A program made the translations under genes and the position numbers. Of a stretch of 64,000 nucleotides of DNA, positions 57,131 through 64,000 are shown piece by piece. This DNA is from Deinobacterium chartae. Its GTDB lineage: Bacteria; Deinococcota; Deinococci; Deinococcales; Deinococcaceae. A model generated the notes under the pieces. It saw nothing but the letters and a program-made list of their open reading frames with translations. It ran no database searches and was not told the origin of the DNA. Numbering within the stretch: position 1 is the first letter of the stretch; the number at the start of each line of letters is the position of its first letter. The stretch spans positions 62,001 through 126,000 of the forward strand of contig NZ_JACHHG010000011.1 in assembly GCF_014202645.1 (NCBI RefSeq). Reading direction: 5' to 3'.

Positions 57131-58251
57131 GCGCCGTTCGTACGTCTTTCCGTAGCAGCCCGGTGGGCCGCAGGCTCGACCACTACCTGGTCTCCGAGGT
57201 CCTGCCGCTGCTGGTGGGCGGCCTGCTGGTGGTGGTCGTCCTGTTCCTGCTGGCCGCGCTGGTCGAGGTCCTCGCCCCCATCTTGGCCAAGGGGGCCAAC
57301 CCGCTGCTGGTCGCCAAACTGATGGCCTTCAAGATCCCCGACGCCATCGGACGCGGCCTGCCGATCGCGCTGCTGTTTGCGGTGCTGCTGGCGATGTCGC
57401 GGCTCTCCAGCGACTCGGAGATCAAGAGCGCCCTGGCCGGCGGGGTGGGACCGGTCCGCCTGATGGTTCCGGTGATGGTGCTCGCCCTGGGCGTGTCGAC
57501 CGTGTCCTTCCTGAACTCCGAACTGCTGGTGCCGCGCGCCGAGAGTCAGGTGCTGCAGACGCAGCGTGACATCTTGCTCGACAATCCCCGCGTGCTGGTC
57601 GAGGAGGGTACCGTGTTCAAGGACGCGCTGGGCCGGGCCATCTACATCGATCAGATCCTGCCCGGCAACGAGCTGCGCGGGGTACGCATCATCCAGATGG
57701 GGCCCGGGCAACCGGCGCGCGAGATCATGACCGCCGAGCGCGGCCTCATCGAACCGGGCAGCGCCACCATCGTGCTGTACGAAGGTCAGCGCGTCACCTA
57801 CCGTGACGCCAAGCCGGTCACGGCCGCCTCGTTCGAGGAAGCGCGCCTGCCGGTGCAGGACCTGCAGGCCTCGCTGAACGGCACGAGCGACGAAGTGCAG
57901 CCGGTCAACCTGCCCTTGGGCGAGCTGCGTGCCCGAATCGCTGCCTACCGTTCGCAGAGCCTGCCGGTCTACCGCGAGGAAACGGCCTTAAACCGCAAGT
58001 TCGCCGAACCGCTCGCGGCGGTGGCCTTCGGCTTCTTCGGCGTGACCCTGGCGCTGTACACCTTCCGCACCGGCGGCGGGCTGGGACTGGTGTGGGTCAT
58101 GATGCTGACCTTCGTGTACTACGCCACCTGGAGCGTTTTCCGGATCATGGGCGAGCAGGGCGCACTCCCCCCGGTGATCGCCGCCTGGGCCCCGGACGCG
58201 CTGTACCTGATCGCGGGCGGCGTGCTGCTGCTGCTGTCCACGCGGCGCTGA
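57127..58251 (+). CDS. LptF/LptG family permease, second copy
   Basis: 374 residues, paralogue of the upstream gene with the same layout (DHYLVSEVLPLLVGGL, RLSSDSEIKSALAGGV). TTG at 57127 overlaps the previous stop (TTGA) and has GAGGAG six bases upstream, so it is preferred over any later start. The two proteins likely form a heterodimeric permease; the LptB-type ATPase is not in the window. Confidence 0.85.
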   Translation: MSAVRTSFRSSPVGRRLDHYLVSEVLPLLVGGLLVVVVLFLLAALVEVLAPILAKGANPLLVAKLMAFKIPDAIGRGLPIALLFAVLLAMSRLSSDSEIKSALAGGVGPVRLMVPVMVLALGVSTVSFLNSELLVPRAESQVLQTQRDILLDNPRVLVEEGTVFKDALGRAIYIDQILPGNELRGVRIIQMGPGQPAREIMTAERGLIEPGSATIVLYEGQRVTYRDAKPVTAASFEEARLPVQDLQASLNGTSDEVQPVNLPLGELRARIAAYRSQSLPVYREETALNRKFAEPLAAVAFGFFGVTLALYTFRTGGGLGLVWVMMLTFVYYATWSVFRIMGEQGALPPVIAAWAPDALYLIAGGVLLLLSTRR

Positions 58252-58271
58252 CCCCTTCTGCCCACGGTTGC

Positions 58272-58302
58272 GCGGGCCTCGGGGGATGCCCCCGAGGCCC
58301 GC
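58272..58302. terminator. Hairpin between convergent lptG-type gene and hemA
   Basis: GCGGGCCTCGGGGG pairs with CCCCCGAGGCCCGC over 14 bp, followed by AGTTTGCGTTTT. May serve both strands. Confidence 0.75.
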
Positions 58303-58322
58303 AGTTTGCGTTTTACCCGCGT

Positions 58323-59552
58323 TCAGCGTCGGACCCGCTGCGCATCGCCTTCCAGGAAAGCCGCCTCGAGGCTGCCCTCCTTGACCGCCCGCAGCACCGG
58401 CGCGGCAGCGCGCTGGCTCAGGCGCGCCAAGGCCGCCTCGAGCGCAGCGCGCTGCGCTTCATCGAGGCCCAGAGCCCCCAGGCGCGCGAGTTCCTCGCGG
58501 GCGAGGGCCTGGTAGTGGTCCTGTACGCCCTTGAGGAGTTCGCGCGAGGCGTACATGCGGGCCCACTCGCGGTATTCGCGTACGCCGTCTTGCACCAGCG
58601 CCTCGGCCCGGGGAACCAGGGCGGCGCGTTCGGCAAGGTTGTTCTCCACGATGCGGGTCAGGTCGTCGAGGTTGTAGAGATAGGCCCCCTCGACCGCGCC
58701 GCAGGCCGGGTCGATGATGCGCGGCACCGAGATGTCGATCAGGAACATGGGGTGCTCGCGGCCTGCCAGGGCCCTCTGGACGTTCTCGGGGCGCAACACG
58801 TAGTGCGGAGCGGCGCTCGAGGCGATCACCACGTCGGCCTGCGGCAGGATCTCCAGCAGGGCCTCGTAGGCGCAGGCGTGGCCGCCGAAGCGCGCGGCCA
58901 GCTGCTGGGCGCGTTCCATGGTGCGGTTCACGACCGTCACGTTCTGTACGCCGGCCGCGCGCAGGTGGGTCAGGGTCAACTCGGCGGTCTCTCCTGCCCC
59001 GACCACCAGGGCGGTCTTGCCGGAGAGGTCGCCCAAGATCGCGCGGGCGAGCTCGACCGCCGCGTACGAGACCGAGACCGCCTTGTCGGCGATGCCGGTT
59101 TCGCTGCGCACCCGCTTGCCGGTGCGCAGCGCGCCCTGCACCGCACGGTTGAGCAGCGGTCCCGTGGAGCCCTGCGCGTGCGCGTCTTGCCATGCCCGCT
59201 TGACCTGGCCCTGGATCTGGGTTTCGCCCAGCACCAGGCTGTCGAGCCCGCTCGAGACCCGGTAGAGGTGCTCGAGGGCCGCCTCGCCCTGGTGAACGTA
59301 CAGGTACGGACGCAGCGGCTGACCCCAGGCACCCTCGAAGGCCGAGAGCGGGTCGCCCATCACTCCGGCGAAGTACACCTCGGTGCGGTTGCAGGTGGAG
59401 AGCAGCATCACCTCTTCGGCGTGCTTGAGCAGGTGCGAGGTCAGGGCCTGTTGCTCTTCGGGGCGCACCGATACCCGTTCACGCACCGACACCGGCGCGG
59501 TCTTGTGGTTGACGCCGACCACCGCGACGTTCAAGCGCGTTTCATTGTTCAC
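58323..59552 (-). CDS. hemA: Glutamyl-tRNA reductase
   Basis: 409 residues. First step of C5 tetrapyrrole synthesis: reduces glutamyl-tRNA to glutamate-1-semialdehyde. [14 protein letters not shown] and [11 protein letters not shown] (catalytic Cys) in the N-terminal domain, NADPH domain with [10 protein letters not shown] and [10 protein letters not shown], and C-terminal dimerisation helix. GTG at 59552 overlaps the upstream stop as GTGA. Confidence 0.94.
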   Translation of the reverse strand: MNNETRLNVAVVGVNHKTAPVSVRERVSVRPEEQQALTSHLLKHAEEVMLLSTCNRTEVYFAGVMGDPLSAFEGAWGQPLRPYLYVHQGEAALEHLYRVSSGLDSLVLGETQIQGQVKRAWQDAHAQGSTGPLLNRAVQGALRTGKRVRSETGIADKAVSVSYAAVELARAILGDLSGKTALVVGAGETAELTLTHLRAAGVQNVTVVNRTMERAQQLAARFGGHACAYEALLEILPQADVVIASSAAPHYVLRPENVQRALAGREHPMFLIDISVPRIIDPACGAVEGAYLYNLDDLTRIVENNLAERAALVPRAEALVQDGVREYREWARMYASRELLKGVQDHYQALAREELARLGALGLDEAQRAALEAALARLSQRAAAPVLRAVKEGSLEAAFLEGDAQRVRR

Positions 59553-60118
59553 GAGTTCAGCTCCGCACGCAGCTCGCGCCGCAGGTTCTCGAGGGCCGCC
59601 GTCCGCTCTGCGGCGGGCAGGCGCAGCGCCGCTGCGCGCCGCGCCTGCCAGGTTTCGAGTTTGCGCTCGAGGCCCTGGGGCAGCGTGGCGGCGAAACGGT
59701 CGCGCAGGGCCTGTGCCAGCAACGGAAGCTCGAGGCCGCTGGAAAACGCGGCGGTCAGCGCACCCTGACGGTGCGTGGCTCCCAGGCGCAGGTCCCCACC
59801 CTCGGGGTCCGAGGCGTGGTTGCAAAAGACGTTGTTGTGGCGCGCCGCCGCCGCCACCTGTCCGTTCACGTCATCGCGGTCGGTGCAGGCGAAGGCCAGC
59901 CGCACCCCCTCGAGGTCTTGCAGCTCGAAGGGGCGCGCGCGGCGTTCCAGGTGTTGAGTGGGAAGATCGTTCCATTCCGGCGCGAATTCGGGCGATACCG
60001 CCCGCACCCGCGCTCCCGCCTCGAGCAGGCCGCGCGCCTTGCGCAGACCCACGTTGCCTCCGCCCACCACCAGCGTCAGAGCGCCGCGCAGGTCGAGGAA
60101 GACGGGATACAACATCAC
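59549..60118 (-). CDS. Precorrin-2 dehydrogenase (sirohaem synthase N-domain)
   Basis: 189 residues. NAD-binding [18 protein letters not shown] and [13 protein letters not shown] match Met8p/SirC proteins, which oxidise precorrin-2 toward sirohaem. GTG at 60118 is six bases from TATACT (60125-60130), leaderless; ATG at 60115 is the alternative. Longer start at 60133 would fall inside the -10 box. Coupled to hemA, so haem and sirohaem branches are controlled together. Confidence 0.85.
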   Translation of the reverse strand: MMLYPVFLDLRGALTLVVGGGNVGLRKARGLLEAGARVRAVSPEFAPEWNDLPTQHLERRARPFELQDLEGVRLAFACTDRDDVNGQVAAAARHNNVFCNHASDPEGGDLRLGATHRQGALTAAFSSGLELPLLAQALRDRFAATLPQGLERKLETWQARRAAALRLPAAERTAALENLRRELRAELNS

Positions 60119-60176
60119 CGTAGTAGTATACATTCCTGATTGCTCAGGACGGTAAGGGCATCCGTCCCGATGGTGT

Positions 60177-61658
60177 TCAGGAGTTCAGGCCGCGCTCCAC
60201 CGCCTCCACCAGCGCCTCGAGGCTGGGCTCCGACGCGGCCACGATGCGGGCGAAGCCGACCTCGCGCGCCGCCGCCTCGGTCTGCGGCCCCATCACCGCC
60301 ACCGGGAAATCGGTCCCGGCCAAGGCCGCAAACGCACGCGCCGCGCTGCCCGAGGCCAGCGTGACCATCTCGGCCTCGGCCAGTTCGGCCCGCGCCTCCT
60401 CGGACACCTCGGCGGGCAGCGTCCGGTAAGCCTCCACCCGGGCGAGCGTCAGCCCACGTTCCTCGAGGCTGCGCTCGAGGGCGTCCTCGGCCAGCTGGCT
60501 GGTGAGGTGCAGCACCGCCTGCTCGGGCCGGGCGGGCAGCTCGCGGCCCAGGTGCAGCGCGCCCGGCTGCGAGGGCACGAAGTCGGGTCGCACCCCGCGC
60601 GCCTCGAGTTCGCGCGCGGTCGCCGGGCCGACCGCCGCGACCAGCGTGCCCGCCAGCGCGCGCGCATCGAAGCCCATCTCGTCTAAGGCCGCAAACGTGG
60701 CGCTCACGCCCTGCTGCGAGGTGAACAGCAGCCAGCGGTACGCGCCGTTGGCCACCTCGGAGAGCGTGCGGTACAGCGTCTGCGGATCCTGAGGGCCTTC
60801 GTGGCGAATCAGCGGAACCTCGAGGACCCGCGCGCCCCGCTGGCGCAGCAAGTCGCCCAGACGGCTGTTGCCCTCGCGCGTACGGGTTACGGCCACCGCG
60901 CGCCCGAACAGCGTCCCCCGGTCGAACCAGCGCAGCCGCGCGCGGTAGCGGGCGACCTCGCCGACCACCGTGACCGCCGGGGCCTCGATGCCCGCCTCCT
61001 GCACCAGGCGCGGCAGGTCGGCCAGCGGTCCGCTCACCGCGCGCTGGCGCGGCGTCGTACCCCACTGGATGGTGGCTGCGGGGGTGCCTGGGTCCTTGCC
61101 CGCCGCCAGCAGTTTCTCCACGATGCGCGGCAGGGTGCGCACGCCCATCAAAAACACCAGCGTGTCGATCCCGGCGTAGGCGCGGTAGTCCAGGCGCTCG
61201 TCGTCGCGCAGCATCTCGTTGCCGGTCAGCACCGCAAACGAACTGCCCGCCTCGCGGTGGGTGATCGGGATGCCGGCGTAAGCCGCCGCCGCGATGGCCG
61301 AGGAGATGCCGGGAACCACCTCGAAGGGAATTCCGGCCTCGAGGCAGGCTTCGGCTTCCTCGCCGCCACGCCCGAACACGAACACGTCGCCGCCCTTGAG
61401 ACGCGCGACCCGTTTTCCCCCGTCCTCGAGGGCTTTTTCAACGATCAGGCGGTTGATGTCCTCCTGCGAGATGTACTCGGAAAATCCCTTTTTCCCGACG
61501 AAGATCCGTTCGGCCTGCGGAGCGTAGCGCAGCAGTTCGGGGCTGGCGAGGTAGTCGTACAGCACCACGTCGGCCGCCTCGAGGGCCGCCTTGCCGCGCA
61601 GGGTGAGCAGGCCGGGGTCGCCGGGGCCTGCGCCGATCAACGAGACGAACGCACTCAT
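60177..61658 (-). CDS. Fused uroporphyrinogen-III methyltransferase and synthase
   Basis: 493 residues in two domains. Residues 1-245: SUMT/CobA, with [42 protein letters not shown] and [10 protein letters not shown]. Residues about 250-493: HemD, with [28 protein letters not shown] and [16 protein letters not shown]. One chain makes uroporphyrinogen III and methylates it to precorrin-2, feeding the gene downstream. TACCCT at 61666-61671, seven bases before ATG, is a leaderless-type -10 box. Confidence 0.93.
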   Translation of the reverse strand: MSAFVSLIGAGPGDPGLLTLRGKAALEAADVVLYDYLASPELLRYAPQAERIFVGKKGFSEYISQEDINRLIVEKALEDGGKRVARLKGGDVFVFGRGGEEAEACLEAGIPFEVVPGISSAIAAAAYAGIPITHREAGSSFAVLTGNEMLRDDERLDYRAYAGIDTLVFLMGVRTLPRIVEKLLAAGKDPGTPAATIQWGTTPRQRAVSGPLADLPRLVQEAGIEAPAVTVVGEVARYRARLRWFDRGTLFGRAVAVTRTREGNSRLGDLLRQRGARVLEVPLIRHEGPQDPQTLYRTLSEVANGAYRWLLFTSQQGVSATFAALDEMGFDARALAGTLVAAVGPATARELEARGVRPDFVPSQPGALHLGRELPARPEQAVLHLTSQLAEDALERSLEERGLTLARVEAYRTLPAEVSEEARAELAEAEMVTLASGSAARAFAALAGTDFPVAVMGPQTEAAAREVGFARIVAASEPSLEALVEAVERGLNS

Positions 61659-61739
61659 GCGTTCCAGGGTATCAGGCCGGGCCCGGGACAGTTGACGCCG
61701 CGTTCACCTGCCCGCCCACCCGCCTGTCCGGCAGGTAAG

Positions 61740-61781
61740 TGCGAGGTCCGGAACGACGCGCCTGTCGTTCCGGACCTCGCA
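61740..61781. terminator. 18-bp hairpin after hemC
   Basis: TGCGAGGTCCGGAACGAC with its exact complement around six bases; 15 bases after the hemC stop. No T-run. Confidence 0.55.
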
Positions 61782-61796
61782 GGTGCACCGGCGCGT

Positions 61797-62702
61797 TTAG
61801 CCGGCCACCAGTTCCTGGGCTCCCTGCTTGAGCATGTCCTCGGCCAGTTCTGCGCCCAGGTCCTCGCACTCGTCCGGGTCACCCTCGATCGAACCGGTCA
61901 CGATGGTGCTGCCGTCCACCGCGCCCACCCAGCCGTCGAGCTTCAGCACGCCGTCGGTGATGGTCGCCAGAGCGCCCACCGGGGCCATGCAGCCGGCACC
62001 CAGCCCGTTGAGGAAAGCGCGCTCGGCGGTCACGCGGTCGTCGGTTTCGGGGTCGTTGATCGAGTAAGCCACCTCGATCACCAGGTCGTCGTCCGAACGG
62101 GTCTGCAGGGCCAGAGCTCCCTGCCCGGGCGCGGGCAGCATGATGCCCACGTCCAGGAACTCGTCGATGCGATTGCGCAGGTCCATGCGGATCAACCCTG
62201 CCGCCGCCACGACGATGGCGTCGTACTCACCACGCCCCAGCGCGGCCAGACGCGTATCCACGTTGCCGCGCAGGTCCTTGAGAACCAGGTCCGGACGGTG
62301 AGACTTCAAGAAGGCCTTACGGCGGGTGCTGCTCGTTCCAACCACCGCTCCCTGCGGCAGATCTGCCAGGCTCTTCATGCCTGGACGACCGACCAGCGCG
62401 TCGCGGGCATCCACCCGGCGTGGAATCGAGGCCACCTCGAGGCCCTCGCTGTCCTCGGTGGGGAGGTCCTTGAGGCTGTGCACCGCGATATCGATGCGTT
62501 TATCCTTCAGAGCGCGCTCGATCTCACTGGTGAAAAAGCCCTTGTCGCCTTTCAGCGCGCCGGTCTCGAGGTCACCGCGGGTCTGGATGGTCTGGATCCG
62601 GAACTCGGTCTCGGGCCACTCTTCTTTGAGGCGCGCGACCACCCAGCGGGTCTGTGCCAGAGCCAGCGTACTGCCGCGGGTGCCAACAATGATCTGACGC
62701 AT
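61797..62702 (-). CDS. hemC: Hydroxymethylbilane synthase (porphobilinogen deaminase)
   Basis: 301 residues. Polymerises four porphobilinogens to hydroxymethylbilane. [44 protein letters not shown] and the cofactor-binding Cys in [11 protein letters not shown] are all present. TATAAT (62711-62716) lies eight bases before the ATG. Confidence 0.96.
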   Translation of the reverse strand: MRQIIVGTRGSTLALAQTRWVVARLKEEWPETEFRIQTIQTRGDLETGALKGDKGFFTSEIERALKDKRIDIAVHSLKDLPTEDSEGLEVASIPRRVDARDALVGRPGMKSLADLPQGAVVGTSSTRRKAFLKSHRPDLVLKDLRGNVDTRLAALGRGEYDAIVVAAAGLIRMDLRNRIDEFLDVGIMLPAPGQGALALQTRSDDDLVIEVAYSINDPETDDRVTAERAFLNGLGAGCMAPVGALATITDGVLKLDGWVGAVDGSTIVTGSIEGDPDECEDLGAELAEDMLKQGAQELVAG

Positions 62703-62710
62703 ACCTGCCT

Positions 62711-62716
62711 ATTATA
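62711..62716 (-). promoter_or_regulatory. -10 box of hemC
   Basis: Consensus TATAAT, eight bases before the start; leaderless or nearly so. Confidence 0.6.
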
Positions 62717-62736
62717 GCGGTTACGATCCCCACGTG

Positions 62737-63693
62737 CTAAAGCGCGCTCACAACTGCGCCCGTAACATTGACCTCGAGCTGTACCACCCGGCCGGGAACG
62801 CGGTGTTGGGTCAGCACCGCGCGCAGCCATTCGATCAGCCCGTCACGGTCGGCGCGCTCCTGATCGAACAAAACCAGCGCGGTTGGGCCAGCCCCGCTCA
62901 GACAGGCGGCCAGCGCGCCACGGCGCGGAGCTTCCTCGAGGATCGGCGCGAGGCCCGGGATCAGGGGCGCGCGGTACGGCTGGTGCAGGCGGTCGCGGGT
63001 GGCCTCGGCGAGCAGCTCGAGTTCGCCCGAGGCCAGGGCCGCTCCCAGCAGCGCGGCGTGCGAGAGCTGAAACACCGCGTCCTGACGGCTGTAGCTGTCG
63101 GGCAGCACGCCGCGCGCGTGCTCGGTCAGCAGTTCGGTGTCGGGAATGACCGCCAACGTGCCCAGACGCGTGGGCGGAGTCACCCGCAGGTACCGCAGAC
63201 CGCTTTCGCCGCTCGCCGCGATCACCGCTCCGCCCAGCAGCGCCGCCCCGGCGTTGTCCGGGTGCCCCTCGAGCTCGCTGGCCAGCTCGAACAGCCGCTC
63301 GCGGCCCAGCGGGCCGCCCAGACAGGTATCGGCTGCGACCAGCCCGGCCACCAGCGCGGCCGCACTCGAACCCAGGCCGCGCGCCAGCGGAATCTCGCTC
63401 TCCACCTCGAGGCGCACGGCCGGGACCGGCCGCCCGGCGCGCTCGCAGGCCAGCACAAAGGCCCGCATCACCGGGTTGCGCGCGTCACGCGGTGTACCGG
63501 CCAGCGCGGCACCGTGCGGCACCAACTCGAGCTGCGCGGCGGGCCGGACCCGCACCGTGGTAAAGAGGTTCAGCGCCAGACCCACGCAGTCGAATCCGGG
63601 GCCCAGATTCGCGCTCGAGGCAGGAACGCGCACCGCGAACGGGGCGAACCCGGCAGCGCTTCCCGGCGGCTCCGAGCGGGCAGACAGCGACAT
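62737..63693 (-). CDS. thrB: Homoserine kinase
   Basis: 318 residues. GHMP kinase: VRVPASSANLGPGFDCVGLAL, ATP loop PLARGLGSSAAALVAG and the C-terminal SGAGPTALVLF. Phosphorylates homoserine for threonine synthase encoded just upstream; ATG overlaps the thrC stop by one base (TGATG). Confidence 0.94.
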   Translation of the reverse strand: MSLSARSEPPGSAAGFAPFAVRVPASSANLGPGFDCVGLALNLFTTVRVRPAAQLELVPHGAALAGTPRDARNPVMRAFVLACERAGRPVPAVRLEVESEIPLARGLGSSAAALVAGLVAADTCLGGPLGRERLFELASELEGHPDNAGAALLGGAVIAASGESGLRYLRVTPPTRLGTLAVIPDTELLTEHARGVLPDSYSRQDAVFQLSHAALLGAALASGELELLAEATRDRLHQPYRAPLIPGLAPILEEAPRRGALAACLSGAGPTALVLFDQERADRDGLIEWLRAVLTQHRVPGRVVQLEVNVTGAVVSAL

Positions 63694-64000
63694 CAGAGCA
63701 TCGCCTCCACCACCGCAGCGAGCGAGGCGTCGAGCGTGACCGGGGTGACGTCCACCGCGCGCAGCGCGGTATCCGGGTCCTTGAGGCCGTTGCCGGTCAG
63801 CACGGCCACCACCCGGCGCCCCGCCTCGAGGCGGCCCATACGGTGCAGCTTGATCAGGCCCGCCACCGAGGCGGCCGAGGCCGGTTCGCAGAACACGCCC
63901 TCGCGCGCCAGCAGGCGGTACGCCTCGAGGATCTCGTCGTCGGTCACGGCCTCGAACAGCCCCGCGCTCTCCTGCACGGCCGCGCGCGCCAGGTGCGCCG
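63693..64000 (-). CDS. thrC: Threonine synthase, C-terminal part (5' end outside window)
   Basis: The last 101 residues or so of a PLP-dependent threonine synthase: [18 protein letters not shown] and [15 protein letters not shown] are typical of the family C-terminus. Open to the right edge of the window. Forms an operon with thrB. Confidence 0.93.
   Translation of the reverse strand, partial: AHLARAAVQESAGLFEAVTDDEILEAYRLLAREGVFCEPASAASVAGLIKLHRMGRLEAGRRVVAVLTGNGLKDPDTALRAVDVTPVTLDASLAAVVEAML

Overview
The window is a high-GC chromosome segment from a member of the Deinococcota, most likely the Deinococcales (inference). Reasons: a Thermus-type seven-iron ferredoxin; acuABC next to lptFG-type genes; and many genes whose -10 box (TANNNT) lies only 5-7 nt before the start codon, the leaderless arrangement described for Deinococcus. 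The backbone is also saturated with the palindrome CTCGAG, usually inside CCTCGAGG.

Layout. Left backbone (1-18,083): trigger factor (5' end outside the window), ferredoxin, a MobA-like nucleotidyltransferase, a GH31 alpha-glucosidase, a PLP aminotransferase, a beta-lactamase-fold lipoprotein, a heterodimeric ABC exporter, a dienelactone hydrolase-type protein, a glutaryl-CoA dehydrogenase-like enzyme, uracil-DNA glycosylase, a DUF3445 haem-oxygenase-like protein, an exported metallo-beta-lactamase-fold protein, a small lipoprotein and a 57-residue membrane protein. Right backbone (46,988-64,000): tRNA-Lys(CUU), folC, a purE-purK-PfkB kinase-mltG operon, 5-formyl-THF cyclo-ligase, enoyl-CoA hydratase, acuA-acuB-acuC, the lptF/lptG pair, haem and sirohaem genes (hemA, precorrin-2 dehydrogenase, a cobA-hemD fusion, hemC), thrB and the 3' end of thrC.

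Between them is a 28.9-kb genomic island (18,084-47,032), inserted at the 3' end of tRNA-Lys and bounded by a 48-bp direct repeat with one mismatch. CTCGAG falls to about background frequency inside it. Its core is a tightly overlapping defence operon. Five genes form a complete class 1 DISARM set: drmD (SNF2-type helicase), drmMI (N6-adenine methylase), drmA (SF2 helicase), drmB (DUF1998) and drmC (phospholipase D). Coupled to it are a C5-cytosine methylase, a Vsr mismatch endonuclease, and a PD-(D/E)XK nuclease fused to a Schlafen-group-3/DUF2075 helicase, inserted between drmD and drmMI. A dynamin-like GTPase lies just upstream. The set therefore carries the adenine methylase typical of class 1 and the cytosine-methylase type typical of class 2, plus accessory genes that are not part of the described core.

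Distal to the operon is a mobility module: excisionase-like HTH protein, an unknown protein, a RepA-like AAA ATPase, and iteron-like GGGGATGACC repeats. I could not find an integrase. Both island ends are decaying: a frameshifted, truncated DUF262/DUF1524 (GmrSD-type) restriction gene on the left, and on the right a frameshifted HhH-GPD-like gene and a frameshifted DUF3883 gene. The island reads as a defence locus whose older layers have decayed while the DISARM operon stays intact.
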